A program made the position numbers and the translations under genes. DNA of 64,000 nt, taken from Notospermus geniculatus (taxonomy: Eukaryota; Nemertea; Pilidiophora; Heteronemertea; Lineidae). This document shows positions 12,635 to 23,278 of this stretch, piece after piece. Within the stretch, counting starts at the first letter, position 1, and each line of letters begins with the position of its first letter. Under the pieces are notes generated by a model that saw only the letters and a program-made list of their open reading frames with translations, made no database searches and was not told where the DNA came from. Location of the stretch: NCBI GenBank assembly GCA_002633025.1, contig NMRB01001032.1:171148-235147 (forward strand), given 5' to 3'.

Positions 12635-12880
12635 TTAGGGGTTACCTTGGTCGATCGGACAGCTGTTACGGGTTACCTGGGTATATCTGACAGCTTTTAG
12701 GAGTACCTTGGACAGCAGTTAGGGGCTACCTTGGACTGCTGTTCGGGGCTACCTTGGACTGCTGTTGGGGGCTGCCTTGGACTGCTGTTGGGGGCTGCCT
12801 TGGACAGCTGTTGGGGGCTGCCTTGGACAGCTGTTGGGGGCTACCTTGGATAGCTGGATAGCTGTTAGGGGCTACCTTGG
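12635..12880. repeat. Minisatellite of about 24-bp units
   Basis: Units of the type CAGCTGTTGGGGGCTGCCTTGGA, some with CTACCTTGGA, repeat about ten times with growing regularity toward the middle. It starts less than 70 bases after the PTK7 stop codon and so probably lies in its 3' UTR. Confidence 0.8.
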
Positions 12881-12970
12881 TGTCTTTGATAGATAGCTCA
12901 TGTTGAAGTAAGATGTTTGTTGGTATACACATATCATCCTGCTCCGATCAAAAACAGGTTTTAATGAACA

Positions 12971-12976
12971 AATAAA
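12971..12976 (+). promoter_or_regulatory. Candidate poly(A) signal of PTK7
   Basis: AATAAA occurs 403 bases after the stop codon. It is the first canonical signal I found downstream of the PTK7 reading frame on this strand. Confidence 0.4.
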
Positions 12977-15014
12977 CACAATGACAGCTGAGTTTCACGT
13001 GTGCCAAATTGGTCTTTTTGTCATGAAACTGTTGACTATACTGTTGACCGATACCTGACACTATGACATCTTCCGGACAACTTTTGTCTCCGGGCGTACT
13101 TTCGTTGTCTCGCAGTATTGAAAATTGCCAAATGACTATTCCACCAGTTCCAATCTTTTACATGTACCGGTAGTCTTTTATACTTCAATTGTTTCCTTGG
13201 CCTTGTCAACAAGCCTAGATTCTGCATCTAAATGACTTACTTTCCCAGTATATTGATGGGAATGTGTACATAATCTAGCGATGATAGATGATCAAACTGG
13301 ATGATTCATGGTGAGTTGCATGAGGTGACTTGTTAAAATCACTTCTTTTTGTATGGGTAGTGAATATAATTAAAGACAGTTGGAGAGCAGTTCTTTGGAA
13401 AAGTGAACCGCTTCTGGAAACAGGGACAACTGTGTGGTCAAGACTTCCTCATACCTTTTGGTAAAAGCTGATCCAAGCAGTATTTGACTTGCTATGCTAC
13501 TTGTTGTTCTCCAATCGGGAACCCGCAACCATGTGGGTGGGGCTGTGGGCATAAAGACATGGCAAAATACCATGATGATATCATGTCACGACATCCCACA
13601 TCCCGCTCTCCAACACGGCATGCCCGCTGTGCTGCTGCATAAAATAATTTTGGGGATTCCTACGTTTCATGACAAGATCTGTTGGAATACCACACAACAG
13701 ATCGTTATTATCACTTGGCGTTCTCCTTTGAGTTAGTCACATGGTGCTAACTCCTGACTTAACGATTACCCAAAGTTATCAGATTCCTGGGCTAGCGAGT
13801 TCAGCTCTCACTACATGATGTCACATTCTAGTTGAGTTCACTGCATTGTTTCTTAAGAAAGACAATTCAACTGCACTAATGGCTTCAAAAGTTCCTATTT
13901 GCATATTTCACTGTTTAATCATTTTCGAATTATCGCTTGAGAGAGATTTATTTTAGCAACCAGTTTATATGTACAGTATTTGTGTTCGCAATAGGGTAAG
14001 TCTTCCGCGTGGAGACGTGTTTGCTAATCACCAGGTGGCCTTACATGTAGCTGTCACCTCTCTCTGCATTCAATGCTCTCTCTGCACTGCCATAAGATGT
14101 ATGTATCATAGCTGTGTAAATGCAATTTGTATTTATTTTGCGTTAGTATTTGGTCTGGCGATGGTGTTGCAAAATTAAGTGAAAAAGCTTTTGCTTTCTT
14201 GTTGAAATAGAAGAAATCTAGCCTCGAATGAATGAGCTGGATGGGGGTCTTTCCACCCAAGTTTCCTTATTCCCTCAACTTACAAAAGGTGCTGTGACTA
14301 GTTTTCTGGCGTAACTTTCATTGAGGGGAAAAATGTCATTCTTGATGTGTAATCCTGCACCTATAAAATGCAATTTTTGGATCACGAAGGAATGGATCAC
14401 ATTTTATTCAATGGTTTTAGAACTTTTTCTTAAAGTATTGCTCTCACTGGTAACAAATGTATTACGTTTAAATCTTTTATTTCTTCTGATTGAAATGCAT
14501 TCTTGTCACCTCAATTTGAGGGCTTCACATTGACAAATATCCCTGTGAGTGTCCACGTTTTGCCGATTTTGTATGAAATGAACTTCGGTTGATGTTTTAG
14601 GCTTCAGTTTGTTCAGCATTTCCGTGCTTTGCTTCTTGGAGCTTGGGCTTCCAATTCCTGTGCTTTGTACCAACCTCCACTGGAGGCCAATCTGCCAGCT
14701 GTAGTCTTGATACAAGAGCTTGGCTGTTTCTAGATGATGGTAACAGCTACACTTTCATCTGAACAAACCTGTTGGCTGTGCTTCAAGTGAAGGTAGGGCT
14801 GCGAGATGATATCTTTCAATCATTGTGACTTCGTTGTCTTTCGTAGACCGTTTCATTGTTTGCTTGTTGCGTCCTTGGGGTCGAAACCATATCACGCCTT
14901 CTACATTGTGTTCATGAGTTGGTAGTTCGCAGCATTGATGAGGGATAGAGCTGGTAGAAGACACTGACTGGTTGTGAGTGTTCTAATTATTCAGGGTATC
15001 GTCTACCAAGCCTG

Positions 15015-15256
15015 TAGAGGTTCTTCACGTGACGTCACATTTCCATGACAACACGATGCCGCCATGTTGGCTGTCAAAATGTCAAGCAACGTCAGGACAT
15101 GAACACAGTGACGACACACACTCACCCAACACACACAAATCGAACATCAAAATGTCATGGCGTGATCATTTTAACGTCATTGCCGACCATTTGACGGCCA
15201 ACATGGCCGATTCTTTGCAGTCACCTGACTGTTGTGACGTCATTGAAGAACCTCTA
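15015..15256. mobile_element. CRE-bearing MITE-like element, copy 2
   Basis: TAGAGGTTCTTCACGTGACG at the left is the near-exact reverse complement of the right end, which reads GACGTCATTGAAGAACCTCT. It matches copy 1 (10376-10601) over most of its length. There is no open reading frame of note, as expected for a non-autonomous element. Confidence 0.75.
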
Positions 15257-16535
15257 TTTGTGGTTTGGTTCCTCGTTTGGTCGTGGTGTCTCTTTATGAA
15301 GCAGATTTCACAGATTCACCATCTTTTACTCCTTGTCTTCTTATCTTTGACTCTTCTCATGGGGATAGCTGTACCCAAAATAGATTTCATCAGAATTAGG
15401 CAATGATCATCATGACAGGGGAGTTCATCCCCCCAAATCCATGACAACCAAATGCCAGTAATCTTGATTCTGCAAAGATTCTATCAAGTGACTGGACATT
15501 GTTGCAAAGCAAATAACGTATATGGAATATAATGGGAATTCCTTCTAGTTGACAGCCTACTGACTCTCACTGTTAGGTTGTTGGGTGGGGCACCAGTCGT
15601 GGATCTCTTTGTAACTGAAGTAACCTGAAGAAAAGATCTTGTGTATTTGGTAATCAGGGTAATGAATACTGAACTGTCAGGGTGGGATAGGTAGATTGAT
15701 AGATGACAGAATCCGTGCGAGGCGGATTAGGACCTCATTATTGTTTGAATGCTGGGCAAAGCCTGGTATTATAGTCCCAGAGGAGGTAAGTTCTGTCTCG
15801 GGCATGATCTGTCCTTAGTAGAAGGGTCGGTGTGGTACTACGGAAAGTAATTATCTGAGAGTAGGAACCCTTTACATTGGAAATGCCAGGGATACACGTC
15901 CATCCTTTGAAGCTAAGGGTTAACTTGTTGTAGCGTGTGCTCCTTGGAAGGAACACTTGTCTGATGAAGGCAGCGCTTGCTGTATGAGATGGTAAAATAT
16001 TGTCCTTGCCCCCTCTGTGGCCAAACACCTGTCCTGTTTGGACATAGTCACGATGTCCCATAAAATGGCTTTGTCACTTTTCATTCACCATGTGATTGAT
16101 ATGAGAAAATGGTGATAACTTTGTATTTGAAGTTTACTTGTACTTCAAGAGGACGACAGAATGATGATCACTTTCTCAAATCAATCGCATTATCACCTCG
16201 ATTCATATCAAAAGCAATAAGCAATCAGAGCCATTATAGGGCCAAGTACGAGACTACTCTGGATTTAAGTGTAGGGTAGCAATATCAAAGAAGAAAACCA
16301 ACAATTTTCATGTCAAAACCTGTGAAAAAACATGAAATATTCAAGTCAGATGTGACGTTTGCTCCATGTGTCTTGTGGGAGAGGCATGGAGCTGCTTATG
16401 CAGCACTCACTTGAGATTCCGTGTCTTGAAGTGGTATGCGTTTAATAGGCCTACTCCTAGGCTGAAGCAATAGGTTACTTGCTCCAGGAAACAGAAACAA
16501 GGAAGATGAATAACCTGTTCTAACTTGGATCTTCT

Positions 16536-16650
16536 GGACCCATATTCATAAAACGACTTAAGTCTAAGTGTGACACTTATCCTTTGTTCAACACAAAAGA
16601 TACACAAGTATCACACTTCGACTTTAGTACTTTTATATGAATACATGGCC
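16536..16650. mobile_element. 115-bp near-palindromic element
   Basis: The left arm runs from GGACCCATATTCATAAAA through AAGTCTAAGTGTGACACTT. The right arm is its imperfect complement, ending TATATGAATACATGGCC. The arms occupy nearly the whole element, with about 25 nt between them, so the RNA would fold into one long hairpin. Confidence 0.65.
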
Positions 16651-17991
16651 CTGGTGCAAGATGACAGGTGTGTCCGACTGAAAACTGTCGGCTTTCTCTT
16701 TGGCCATATGTATGTGTAAAAGGTGTTAACTGTATATTAGGACCAATATAATTGTATCTAGTAGAAGTTTACTCTAGTATTTATACATTTTTGTGTCATG
16801 AATGGCACACACGTTGCATTTGATAAGAGAATGAAATGTTTTTGAGAATGATCAAGTTCAATCATGGCTGATTTTATAGTTTTGTTTTTGTACGAACTCA
16901 GATGGTTGACGATTCATTTTTTCCGAGTGGTCGTCGGTTCAATTTTGTAAACAATCCATTTTATAAGCTGTATGAGGCCTATTTTTGGATCCGAACAACT
17001 GTGTTCAGGGCCTTTTGTGCTTTCACAAAACTAATCTTGTTTGAATTAGTTGAGAAATCTTACAGTCAGTTTGCTATCTTGTTCTCTTCATGGTCAGTTT
17101 GTCTTTGATATGGATGTCTTTTTACTGAGAACTTGAATTCTTATTCTGTTGAATCAGAAAATAAGCCATCAAATCAGAGACAAACTTCATCAGGACTTTT
17201 GTACAGTGAAACTATGTTATTATTGTGTGTGTGCTAGGCAATATGTATCAAAATTGTGCAGCTTTGGCATCTGCGCAGTTTGCTTTTTGTATATCGACAT
17301 TGTATACGTTGATGTGCAGCTCGTTTATCGAGACAGACTTGTTAAGTTTGTCACATGCCCTCTTCATAAGAGGTCTTAGCTGGACAATGAAAATAACTGT
17401 GGTTCTCAATCATTGATGAGTGCACCAGGGTAATTTTGAAGTCCCAAGGCAGATTTTCACTGGGCTGAAGTTCTTGTGTGCTGTGCATTCTATACAGCTT
17501 CAGATGTTATGTATTACAGACCACAATTGACATCATTCTTTGTTTTGTTCAGTTAAACAGAGAATGCATTTGACAGGTAATTTCATGTCTCAGAATTCAG
17601 GGTGGACCAGTGACCTTCACCTCAAGGCATGTCATCCCCCCATTTCAGGATCCTAGTCACCATGCGAATCAGTTACTTACAATCTGATTGCTGTGAGGTC
17701 CCTGTAGCAATGGTCCTTGCATCTTTCTGACACCTCGGACATATTTCAATTCTGTTGGGAATTCATTTCTGCTGTTGTCAAATATGGCAGCAGACATGGG
17801 CTGACACTTGATCCAAGACCTGTTTACCTTCAGCACTAAGTAGTCTTTCACAATGTCTTCTTCGCTCTCAAAGCTGCGAACAATCTCACTGCATATGGCT
17901 TGTGACAATTCTACCTCAGTACAGCAAACGGCATCATCATCACTGATCGTGCATCGAGAGAAACCCCTTTATCAAGAACACTGCACTTACT

Positions 17992-18043
17992 TTACATTCA
18001 ATTCAACCTCTTCACTTTACATTCAATTCAACCTCTTCATTTC
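17992..18043. repeat. Two-copy 25-bp tandem duplication
   Basis: TTTACATTCAATTCAACCTC followed by TTCA is present twice in direct succession. It is probably a recent slippage duplication in intergenic DNA. Confidence 0.7.
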
Positions 18044-19343
18044 AGAACACATTTCTGAAAAGGATATGTCACCTGTATCCCTTGCTACCCTCTTAAAATC
18101 TGTTAAAATCTGTGCTACATGTAGTTCCTCACCTGGTAGCAGTCTCAATTTCAGAATCACTTTGAAAATGGAACAGTATTACATTCATGGTGCTGTTATG
18201 CGAATTATGATGATGATGTCCTTAGTAAGTACTTCAGGAGAATCTGCCATTGGGACTTGTCGGTTTGTACGGAAACAAACACAATGTATGGCTTACTCTT
18301 CATAGCTTGTGATAGCACTGGCCGTGATGAAGTTTTGTGGTGCAAAGATCGCTCTGTATCATTCAGTGTCTCGTGAAATTTAACTGATATTTTGACATCA
18401 GCCATTAATGGCAGATGAAATACGATCTAGCCAATTCTCTGAATTGGAAATGTGGAAGTTGTTTTCGCAAGGAACATCCTAGCATTCAGATTTTGTCATT
18501 ATGAGGGTTGGTGTGATGACATAGGGAGCAAGTACAATGCACCACTGATTACCTCAGGATGGTTTTTGCGTGTGTTTCTAAAACTGTGCAGAAATCGCTG
18601 TGATCTTCCCTCAATTGTTCCTCATGGTCAGTGCTATAGTGATAGTGTATATAAAGCCTCTCTAAGAGTGCTACGTGCATAATGGACTATATCTCCAGAT
18701 GATGGTTACATTTTGATGTTTAATACACAGTTAGTGAGTAGGTGTACATGAATGTCAAACATTGGGTCAGCATTTTCTATCGAAACATTTCTTTAGAAAA
18801 TAAAACAACTGAAATGTATGCCTGGCATTTCTCTTTTTCTTTTAGAAAGGTATCACAGTTCTGTCGATAAAACTGGAATACAATCCAGCTGCCCCGAGTT
18901 GGACGTGTAAAAAATACACTCTTTCTACCTATTGATCAAAAAAATCTACTGAGGAAGGAACTCAAGAATTCATGAACTGCATTTCATTAAGACTGTATTG
19001 CATGCAAAATAGACCAAATGGATAAAAACAATGTAGACATGTACTGTATAAATCAAGAGGGTACAATCAGAGCATGCAAGTGTATAACCTATATAAAACA
19101 ACATGCTAGTGAATAGAATTGTCCTGAGACGTAAGATATATTGAGTCATATCAGACTTGCTGACTAATTGACCTCAAGTAAAATGTCTTGAGTACATGTC
19201 AATGCAAATTGGTCTCTTGTGACGGAATTTCATGCAGTCATTTTAGTAGACATCCCACTTCAGTAACCTCTGAATACAGAGCACTTGTAGAGAACAAGTC
19301 ACAATAGCTTTATAGGACGAAAGTTGGAATATCATGCTGTGGT

Positions 19344-21290
19344 TCAATCAAGTATACAGACATCTGAATCGTCAGACACGTCAGCCAAACCCTGCGAGTT
19401 ACTCAGCAGACAGGCCTTCAGTATGCTGATCTGTTTATGAAAGTTGTTCAGGATCACGTCGGCAATCGTGAAAAGGTCTGACCAACTGAACACCTGGTGA
19501 ATGTGAATCTGCATCATTTCAGTTTGCTCGAACCTGAATTTAGTGCCAGTGAGGTTGATGAAAACAAACCTATGAGCATCTGAGAGGATTCCGAATATTG
19601 GCAAATCTGAGGAGGCATAACGGGCTTGGATGTTCAACAACTCCACAAGAAATTGTGGTACAGCTTTTGGCTCAAGTCCTGAGGGAGACTTGGCCTCCAG
19701 AAGTCCAATACAAACATTGTTCTTATAGAAGGCATAATCACAGACTGCATTTGGCAGATTGTCACCTGTGATACGTTCCTCCACCTTCATCTGCATGTGT
19801 AACTTCAGGCAGAGACGCCTCAACAAGACATTAAGAAAGAGTCTAATGTCTGCTTCTTGGATTCTCCACTTCTGAAACTCCCCGAACAGAGGGTACTCCT
19901 TCCTGAAATGATGCCCAGGAGAAAACATCAAGATACTCTGATCAATCAGTTGTTTTCTGAGGTGGGCGCGTTCCTTGATCGTCAGCTGACAGACGTCAGT
20001 TGGTACCATCGGTTTGATGAGGTCTATGTATCTCTTCTTTATGTAGCGCTGCAATACTGGTATCGTCCAACGAGACGCTGAACTCTCCAAGTCAGGACGA
20101 ATGTTTTTGATGGCTGTGTATGCCCCGTACATCTCCTCAACATGATGGAACTCTTCAAGTCCAGCCTCTTCTTTCTTAATCTCAAGATGCTGTTTACGTG
20201 ATGCATCTTTCTGCACCAGGCCTCTATCAGAACACACATCAGTTTCTCCAAACACTTCCTCCTGTATGCTCTCTACAGCTTTCTCAACTTTAACTGTATT
20301 ATTACAATCCAACAAGATACCCCTCTTTTCCTTTTTCACTTCTGCTTTGTCCTCGACCAAGTCACCTCTTTCTGAAGAAAGCATTTTCTTTTTTGAAATT
20401 CGATGGGGAACCACATCAAAACTTAATTCTACAGCACCATGTTCAGTATTCTCACAATTCTCTCGTTTGTATTCAGCCTTCAAATCCATACAAGAGGAAT
20501 CTTGACTGATGTCCACATCAAACTTGACCAATTTACTACTAAGACCTGTTTTTGAGGTTTCATGTTTCTCAGAGTGTGAAGGTTCAGAACTTATTGTACA
20601 AAAACCATCACTGTCTAAATCTTCTTCAGAGTCAAGATCAAGTTTCACTTGCACCTTTGATTTTAATCCCTTGATTGGGGAAGCAAAAAGCTGCGGGCGT
20701 CTGAATGATATGTTCGGACTGATCATCTTGGCATCAACCTCATCAAACCCTGAATCGCCCACTGATGAAGTTGAGCTACTTCTATCCAATACTTCTGACT
20801 GTGTAAATGAATCACTTGCATCACCCATGTCACCAGATGTCACTTCTTTCAGCTTCCCTAAGCAATGATTCTTGGTATCTTGTCTCAAAAACCCAGGGTC
20901 AGTTACAGCACGCCTCAGATCTGATCTGCCCCCTTCCTTTGCAGATGGCAGATTCAGAGACTGTGATTTCTCCAACCGACGTACTTTTCCGATTGATGGC
21001 AAGAAATCATCTGGTTTGAGTTTTGTGGAGATTTTTCGTTTCAGTGTCTCCACTTGACGACTCTTTAGATTTTCTGTGTCAAGTTGTTGATTGACCAGAG
21101 CTTGTGATATCACATGATACAAGCATTTATGTGGATCTGATTTGCCAAAATCGGGTTGGGTAACAATATCACGATCTGTCTCTACTGTCCGTTTCCCTAA
21201 CAATGGCTTTAGGAAGTATTTCCAATCAAAGTTCTCTCCATCCTCACTCTCGTGTAGAGGAAGATTGTGTTTCATATTTTGTTGGCTCAT
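19344..21290 (-). CDS. PD-(D/E)XK nuclease-like protein with possible C-terminal SUMO-interacting motif
   Basis: A 648-codon uninterrupted reading frame. I chose the ATG at 21290 because just upstream (21304/21305) the minus strand has a good acceptor, TTTTTATCTTTGCAG, so a 5' exon probably exists and could extend the frame. Residues 1-400 are polar, charged and mostly low-complexity. Residues about 406-630 look folded. CDYAF (Asp 518), LLEAKSP (Glu 532, Lys 534) and a downstream Gln (about 546) followed by a helix fit the D...ExK...Q pattern of PD-(D/E)XK nucleases. FGILSDAHRFVFINL resembles the strand that follows the core in HSDR_N/Crinkler-type members. The last residues, SDDSDVCILD, form an acidic-flanked VCIL, a typical SUMO-interacting motif, which suggests a nuclear protein. 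I do not recognise a named ortholog. The nuclease assignment is by motif only. Confidence 0.75.
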   Translation of the reverse strand: MSQQNMKHNLPLHESEDGENFDWKYFLKPLLGKRTVETDRDIVTQPDFGKSDPHKCLYHVISQALVNQQLDTENLKSRQVETLKRKISTKLKPDDFLPSIGKVRRLEKSQSLNLPSAKEGGRSDLRRAVTDPGFLRQDTKNHCLGKLKEVTSGDMGDASDSFTQSEVLDRSSSTSSVGDSGFDEVDAKMISPNISFRRPQLFASPIKGLKSKVQVKLDLDSEEDLDSDGFCTISSEPSHSEKHETSKTGLSSKLVKFDVDISQDSSCMDLKAEYKRENCENTEHGAVELSFDVVPHRISKKKMLSSERGDLVEDKAEVKKEKRGILLDCNNTVKVEKAVESIQEEVFGETDVCSDRGLVQKDASRKQHLEIKKEEAGLEEFHHVEEMYGAYTAIKNIRPDLESSASRWTIPVLQRYIKKRYIDLIKPMVPTDVCQLTIKERAHLRKQLIDQSILMFSPGHHFRKEYPLFGEFQKWRIQEADIRLFLNVLLRRLCLKLHMQMKVEERITGDNLPNAVCDYAFYKNNVCIGLLEAKSPSGLEPKAVPQFLVELLNIQARYASSDLPIFGILSDAHRFVFINLTGTKFRFEQTEMMQIHIHQVFSWSDLFTIADVILNNFHKQISILKACLLSNSQGLADVSDDSDVCILD

Positions 21291-21304
21291 CTTCTTAGAA
21301 GAAC

Positions 21305-22199
21305 CTGCAAAGATAAAAACAAGTGAATATGAAGCAAACATGTTTTATCATAGGGGTCCCAGGGCTGACCGTAAATGTCATGCATTAAAACAAAACAGCT
21401 GCCCAAATTACATACCGGGTACTGGTAGGGGCCTACCTACCGGTGCGGTAGGCCGACCTAGGCCTAGCGTAGCCCAGCACTAGCAGTAGGCCTATCTTAT
21501 TCTTACATAGCCTCGCCTACCGAACCGGTCCGGTGTGTGGTGGTTTGCGGTTGGCAATGCCTGCTAGGCCTATGAACATGATGAATGATCAGCTGATGAT
21601 GTTGTTCATACCTCGTCGATTTCCTACCTTAAGGGTATACCAAAGTGCCAAACTTGTAAATTTATCTCAAGAAGTGGTGTCTCCAAAAGCAGGCATGGAA
21701 ATAGTTTTGATTAAGTTTGCACTGCACATCATATTCTATGAAGTACAGAGATCCTGAATATGCCCAAAGTACAAAGTCAGCATGCACCACTTATGTAATA
21801 TATGATAAAACAATGGCCCACTTTTGTGCAAATGTACAGGTCTACTCGTACAAGTATCTGGTACAAACGAACCACCAAAATGTTGTTAGGTCTTTAATGT
21901 ACATGATGCTACCCTTCAACTTGGCTGTATCACAGCAGAAAGGCAAAAAANGATATCGCGTTTCAGGCTTGCCAGATTTCAAAATTTTCTGGAGGAGCCC
22001 CCCCCCGCCAAAGAGCGCTTGCAGTGCCTGGCAAGGGCTTCGCCACCGCCGATATCTGCGCCCCTGGATCCGCCCCTGTCTAGCATACGGCCCTATGTCG
22101 CCATCGAAGTCCGAGCTGTTCAGTTTTGAGGACTGAAGATTGAATGAGCCTTCTGCGCTTTCGTACACTTTCCGAAAACATCTCCTTCGCGGAACACGA
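21305..22199. other. Upstream region of the nuclease-like gene
   Basis: An acceptor-like tract at 21305-21320 (minus strand) marks an intron. The part around 21420-21560 is packed with TAGGCC and CCGGT words. From 21951 (a single N) to about 22080 a GC-rich segment with a run of nine C looks repeat-derived. I see no certain 5' exon. Confidence 0.4.
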
Positions 22200-22680
22200 C
22201 AGTTTCTTGTACGAACGTGAAACTCATCTCGTACGAACGTGAAAGTTTCTTGTACGAACACGATATTATCTTGTACGTACGCGATAGTTCTTGTACAGAC
22301 ACGATAAATATCTTGTACAAACGCGTTAGTATCTTGTACGAACGTGACAATTTCTTGTTCGAACATGAAAGTTATCTTGTACGAACGCGATAGTTTCTTG
22401 TACGAACGAGAAGCGATCATGTACGAACGAGAAAGCGATCTTGTACGAACGAGAAGCGATCTTGTACGAACGAGAAAGCGATCTTGTACGAACGAGATCA
22501 TGATCTGGAACGAACCTGATAGTTTCTTGTACGAACGCGATAGTTTCTTGTACGAACGCGATAGTTTCTTGTATGAACAAGAAAGTATTACGTACGAACG
22601 TGATAAACTGATATTATCATGTACGAACATGATAACATTACGTTCGTACACGATAGTATCACGTTCGTACATGATAAAAA
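22200..22680. repeat. Minisatellite of about 24-bp units with GTACGAAC/GTTCGTAC ends
   Basis: About twenty units of the form TTGTACGAACGCGATAGTTTC repeat with one- to three-base variation. Near 22600-22680 the orientation flips (ACGTTCGTACACGATAGTATC), so the array ends in an inverted copy. Because unit lengths are often multiples of three, both strands show repetitive open frames; these are by-products. Confidence 0.9.
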
Positions 22681-22757
22681 AAATTTTTCACTTGGCACTA
22701 ATACGCTTCCGTACATAGGTCTTATTGCCTTATACAAATTTATGCGCAGCGCAGCGT

Positions 22758-22763
22758 TTTATT
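22758..22763 (-). promoter_or_regulatory. Poly(A) signal for the small minus-strand gene
   Basis: AATAAA on the minus strand lies 108 bases past the stop codon at 22871. This short, clean spacing supports the reading frame above it as a real transcript. Confidence 0.45.
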
Positions 22764-22870
22764 TGTTGGCGAAAGCTAGGGTAGGTCATCATCCCCGTCC
22801 CCCGGGCCTTGCTCCTCGCGGTGGAGGCAGTGATGAGAAAGCATTGTGGGGCACGATGTCCCAATATGCG

Positions 22871-23278
22871 TTAAAAATCTGTCTGAGCTTCTGCCAAAGG
22901 AACTGATTTGCACATTGTTGAAGTGTCGACACATTCTCGGAGGCTGGCACGCATGCAAAGCATCCAGGCCATTACTTGGGGATTCAGTGGTGTGGAATGC
23001 CAGTAACCAACCTTTGATAGCGCTCGAAGTTCATCACGGTATCGAGAAACGTAGAATGCCTGTGGCACCGCCAGGATAATGTTCTGTGTTATCTCTACGG
23101 GGCGTCTCGCAGAGTCTCTTCTCGGTCTTTCTCCCATGAAACACCCTCTAAATGGTTGCATGACCCCGAGAAACGGAGAAACCATCATGGGACCTTGAGG
23201 TTTCGGAGGCGCTAGAGAGACCGGGGTCCGCTGAGACTGCGACCAACACGTCGGGGTATTCGTTTCGTCCTTGGACAT
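22871..23278 (-). CDS. Candidate small intronless protein gene, function unknown
   Basis: A 135-codon frame that I do not recognise. Its composition looks coding: KPQGPMMVSPFLGVMQPF, VPQAFYVSRYRDELRALS and GYWHSTPLNPQVMAWMLC have balanced hydrophobic and charged residues and no repeats. The ATG at 23278 has G at -3. The frame stays open 35 codons further upstream to a TAG without another ATG, and a possible acceptor CAG at 23369-23371 could attach a 5' exon. A poly(A) signal follows 108 bases after the stop, and an RFX-like palindrome lies 416 bases upstream. Together these suggest a small, perhaps ciliary, gene. No domain, signal peptide or membrane helix is visible, and a chance open frame remains possible. 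Confidence 0.45.
   Translation of the reverse strand: MSKDETNTPTCWSQSQRTPVSLAPPKPQGPMMVSPFLGVMQPFRGCFMGERPRRDSARRPVEITQNIILAVPQAFYVSRYRDELRALSKVGYWHSTPLNPQVMAWMLCMRASLRECVDTSTMCKSVPLAEAQTDF

Larger units (their letters stand above)
12569..19343. other. PTK7 3' UTR and intergenic DNA before a convergent gene
   Basis: The stretch separates PTK7 (+) from the nuclease-like gene (-). It holds a minisatellite, inverted-repeat elements at 15015-15256 and 16536-16650, and a short tandem duplication at 17992-18043. AATAAA at 12971 would give PTK7 a 3' UTR of about 0.4 kb. A second AATAAA at 18799 could serve a much longer one. On the minus strand ATTAAA at 18724-18719 could end the convergent gene. 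I see no exons. Confidence 0.55.

Noticed and set aside
17853-18305. 150-codon plus-strand frame
   Set aside because: It crosses a tandem duplication, has low-complexity composition, and no supporting signals were found.
20266-21057. Several plus-strand frames of 60-119 codons
   Set aside because: Antisense shadows of the 648-codon minus-strand gene.
22326-22718. Repetitive open frames on both strands (FVQETIAFVQE, SRSYKKLSRSYK)
   Set aside because: They are produced by the 24-bp minisatellite, whose unit length is a multiple of three; no start context or domain.
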